From the NCBI RefSeq assembly GCF_009192745.1, contig NZ_VTFV01000002.1, positions 1,054,001-1,118,000 of the forward strand: a stretch of DNA of 64,000 bases. The letters run 5' to 3'. The notes beneath the pieces were generated by a model, which was given only the letters and a program-made list of their open reading frames with translations, was not told the origin of the DNA and did not search any database. This document shows positions 62,050-64,000 of this stretch, piece by piece. Position 1 is the stretch's first letter. Every line of letters begins with the position of its first letter. Position numbers and translations under genes: made by a program. The DNA is from Arthrobacter citreus. GTDB taxonomy: Bacteria; Actinomycetota; Actinomycetes; Actinomycetales; Micrococcaceae.

Positions 62050-63615
62050 ATGTCCATGACAACGGTATCCGGGCTCGCTCCGCTGGCGGAGCGCCCCGGG
62101 GACCCGGCTGGGGGCCAGGGGCTTCAGCCCGCTCCGGCCGAAGGCGTGGACGTCCTCGCCGTCGCTATTGCGCCCGGTCCGGCCGGAGACCGAACGGTTC
62201 CCGAGCCCAGGCGCGGAGCGGTGGAAGCTGCCGTGCGCTACGGGATTGACGTGGCTGCCCGCGCTGAAGCTGCAGGCGTCACCGGCAAGGCCGGTGAACA
62301 CCTGGTTGTGGAGCCGCCGCGGGGATCCGAAGACCTTCCCGGGAAACTCATCTACCTGGGCGTTGGCGACGAATCCCACCAAAGCCTCAGGCGGGCCGGC
62401 GCGAGCCTGGCACGGGCAACGTTCGGTGCCCGGAAAATCCGGATGAGCGTCATTGATTCACTGACTGCCCAGGCCCAGCAGGCGTTCCTTGAAGGTTTCT
62501 TCCTCGGCGGATACCGGGCGCCGAGGACCGGGCAGCAGAAGCCAGGCGAGCCGATGGCTGCGGAAATGGAAGTCACCGGCCTGCTGACCCAGGCCTTGGA
62601 ACTGGCAGAAACCTCGGCCCGTGCCACCTGGCTGGCCAGGGACCTGACCAATACCCCGCCGGACACCGCCACCCCGGAGTGGATGGCAGCCCAGGCAGGT
62701 GCTGTGGCAGCTTCCCACGGCCTGGACGTTGAAGTCTGGGACCCGCAGAGGCTTCAGGCCGAAGGATTCGGCGGGCTGACCGCCGTGGGCTCCGGCTCCG
62801 CCAACGGTCCCCGCCTGGTTCGCGTGACCTACCGGCCGGCGGCCGCCGCGACGGACGAGAGCGTAGTCCTCGTAGGCAAGGGCATCACCTTCGACTCCGG
62901 CGGGATCTCCCTGAAACCGCGCGAATCAATGCCCGCGATGAAAATGGACATGGCGGGCTCCGCTGTCGTCCTGGCCGCGGTCCAGGCCGCAGCCGAGCTC
63001 CACGTGCCGTTCGAGGTAACTGCTCTGCTCGCCCTGGCCGAAAACGCCCTGGGCGGGGCCTCCTACCGCCCCGGCGACATTGTGCGTACCTACAACGGCA
63101 CCACGGTGGAGATCGGCAACACGGATGCCGAAGGACGGATGGTCCTCGCCGATGCGCTGGCCTATGCAGTGCAGGAACTCCACCCTTCAGCGCTGATCGA
63201 CGTGGCGACCCTCACCGGTGCCGCGGTCCTGGGCCTGGGTAAGCGGCACGCGGCACTTTTCGGCAACGACCCCAACCTGCTCAGCGCGCTGGAGGCGGCT
63301 GCGAGCAGCAGCGGCGAACCGCTTTGGCAGCTGCCGCTGGTGCCTGAGTACGACTACCTGCTCGACTCCACGTCCGCGGACCTGGCACATGTTGCCCCGG
63401 TGGGTGCGAAGGCCGGCGGCGGGGCGATCCTGGGCGCGCTGTTCCTGGAAAAGTTCGTGGACGGCACGCCCTGGATCCACCTGGACATTGCCGGCCCAAT
63501 GGAGGTGTCCTCGGATACCCACGAATACTCCAAGGGTGCTACGGGCTTTGGAGCCCGGCTGCTGATCGCGTTCCTCCGTGCCAGGGCTGCCCGGGTACGG
63601 GCGCAGACAGCTTAG
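62050..63615 (+). CDS. pepA: Leucyl aminopeptidase (M17)
   Basis: 521 residues from the ATG at 62050; the frame is open from ATG 61993, which would add 19 basic residues. The C-terminal M17 catalytic domain has VGKGITFDSGGISLKP and MKMDMAGSAVV, with the signature NTDAEGRMVLADAL; these carry the two-metal ligands and catalytic Lys/Arg. The N-terminal 180 residues are the variable family domain. It removes N-terminal residues from peptides in the cytosol. It converges with the O-methyltransferase gene, the stops overlapping by 3 bp. Confidence 0.93.
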   Translation: MSMTTVSGLAPLAERPGDPAGGQGLQPAPAEGVDVLAVAIAPGPAGDRTVPEPRRGAVEAAVRYGIDVAARAEAAGVTGKAGEHLVVEPPRGSEDLPGKLIYLGVGDESHQSLRRAGASLARATFGARKIRMSVIDSLTAQAQQAFLEGFFLGGYRAPRTGQQKPGEPMAAEMEVTGLLTQALELAETSARATWLARDLTNTPPDTATPEWMAAQAGAVAASHGLDVEVWDPQRLQAEGFGGLTAVGSGSANGPRLVRVTYRPAAAATDESVVLVGKGITFDSGGISLKPRESMPAMKMDMAGSAVVLAAVQAAAELHVPFEVTALLALAENALGGASYRPGDIVRTYNGTTVEIGNTDAEGRMVLADALAYAVQELHPSALIDVATLTGAAVLGLGKRHAALFGNDPNLLSALEAAASSSGEPLWQLPLVPEYDYLLDSTSADLAHVAPVGAKAGGGAILGALFLEKFVDGTPWIHLDIAGPMEVSSDTHEYSKGATGFGARLLIAFLRARAARVRAQTA

Positions 63616-64000
63616 AGGCCGGCGGCCGTTTTGACGGCCAGCTGCAGGCCGTCACCGGTGGGCAGCAGTGCTGAGACCAAGCGATCGTTATCCCGGATGA
63701 ACCGGCCGACCTGGCGCATGGCCACGGTCAGCTGATCCCGGGCAGCGGGGTCGGCCACCCGGCCGTTGTCCAGGGCTCCGTTGATGATCATCAGGCCTCC
63801 GGGCTTGAGCAGCCGCACTGCCTGTTCGGTGTACAGGAGGAACGACGGCTTGTCCGCATCTATGAAAACAAGGTCGTAGGCGTTATCCGTCAGGCGCGGG
63901 AGCACCTGGGCAGCCCGGCCCGAAATCGTGCGGGTCCGGTTGCCTGGAATCCCCGCTTCCGAATATGCCTGGCGTGCGGCACGAAGATGGTCCACATCCG
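63612..64000 (-). CDS. Class I SAM-dependent O-methyltransferase, C-terminal part
   Basis: The frame runs off the window end, so the N-terminus is missing. The visible 128 residues have AYDLVFIDADKPSFLLYTEQAVRLLKPGG and the GDGLQLAVKTA terminus of COMT-like (family 3) O-methyltransferases. An Rv1220c-type gene sits downstream of the DUF3117 region in Mycobacterium as I recall. Substrate unknown. Confidence 0.88.
   Translation of the reverse strand, partial: DVDHLRAARQAYSEAGIPGNRTRTISGRAAQVLPRLTDNAYDLVFIDADKPSFLLYTEQAVRLLKPGGLMIINGALDNGRVADPAARDQLTVAMRQVGRFIRDNDRLVSALLPTGDGLQLAVKTAAGL

Overview
The window is 64 kb of high-GC actinobacterial chromosome. Its gene families, short or absent 5' leaders, succinylase-branch DAP genes, DUF3117 and DUF3817 proteins and paired peptide importers fit Micrococcaceae, most likely Arthrobacter or a near relative. 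This placement is inference from gene content. No rRNA or tRNA gene, CRISPR array or transposase was seen.

Layout. 1-12.2 kb: the end of a DUF3817 membrane protein, guaA, a 1,293-residue helicase-like protein with decayed ATPase motifs, a SAF-domain protein, an FmdB-type zinc ribbon, a 5-formyl-THF cyclo-ligase, then galU, a RimJ-type acetyltransferase, a SepX/GlpR-like membrane protein and a kinase-fold protein. 12.3-18.8 kb: a BadF-type sugar kinase, a Nudix hydrolase, a complete glycine betaine/choline-type (OpuC) ABC importer and alaA. 18.8-23.6 kb: xseB, xseA, a membrane protein, ispH and ychF.

23.5-25.7 kb is the most unusual part. The last 28 bp of ychF are repeated 2.1 kb downstream. 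Between the copies lie two genes of visibly lower GC with no integrase: a membrane-anchored coiled-coil protein with an unrecognised C-terminal domain, and a cupin-like protein. The real ychF terminator lies beyond the second copy, so this looks like a small cassette inserted at the ychF 3' end.

25.8-32.6 kb: accessory enzymes (NAD(P)-binding, RibD/DHFR-like, CrtA-like), an MFS transporter fused to CBS domains, and a TetR repressor divergent from a membrane protein, with two tandem operator-like palindromes between them. 32.8-45.7 kb: two complete peptide/solute ABC importers (SBP, two permeases, fused double ATPase); the first is interrupted by an antisense PH-domain gene. 45.9-52.2 kb: typA, a small membrane protein, an ArsR-like regulator, fdxA-dapC and gltA. 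52.2-64 kb: galE, a lysozyme-like protein, divergent dapD/dapE, gluABCD, a LOG-family protein, a DivIVA-domain protein, tag, a DUF3117 protein, pepA and a partial O-methyltransferase.

Together dapC, dapD and dapE supply three steps of the succinylase route to meso-diaminopimelate and lysine. The four ABC systems import osmolytes, peptides and glutamate. Several genes (guaA, galU, the sepX-like gene, ispH, dapD, dapE, the LOG gene) have a TANNNT box 6-8 nt before the start codon, which suggests leaderless mRNAs.
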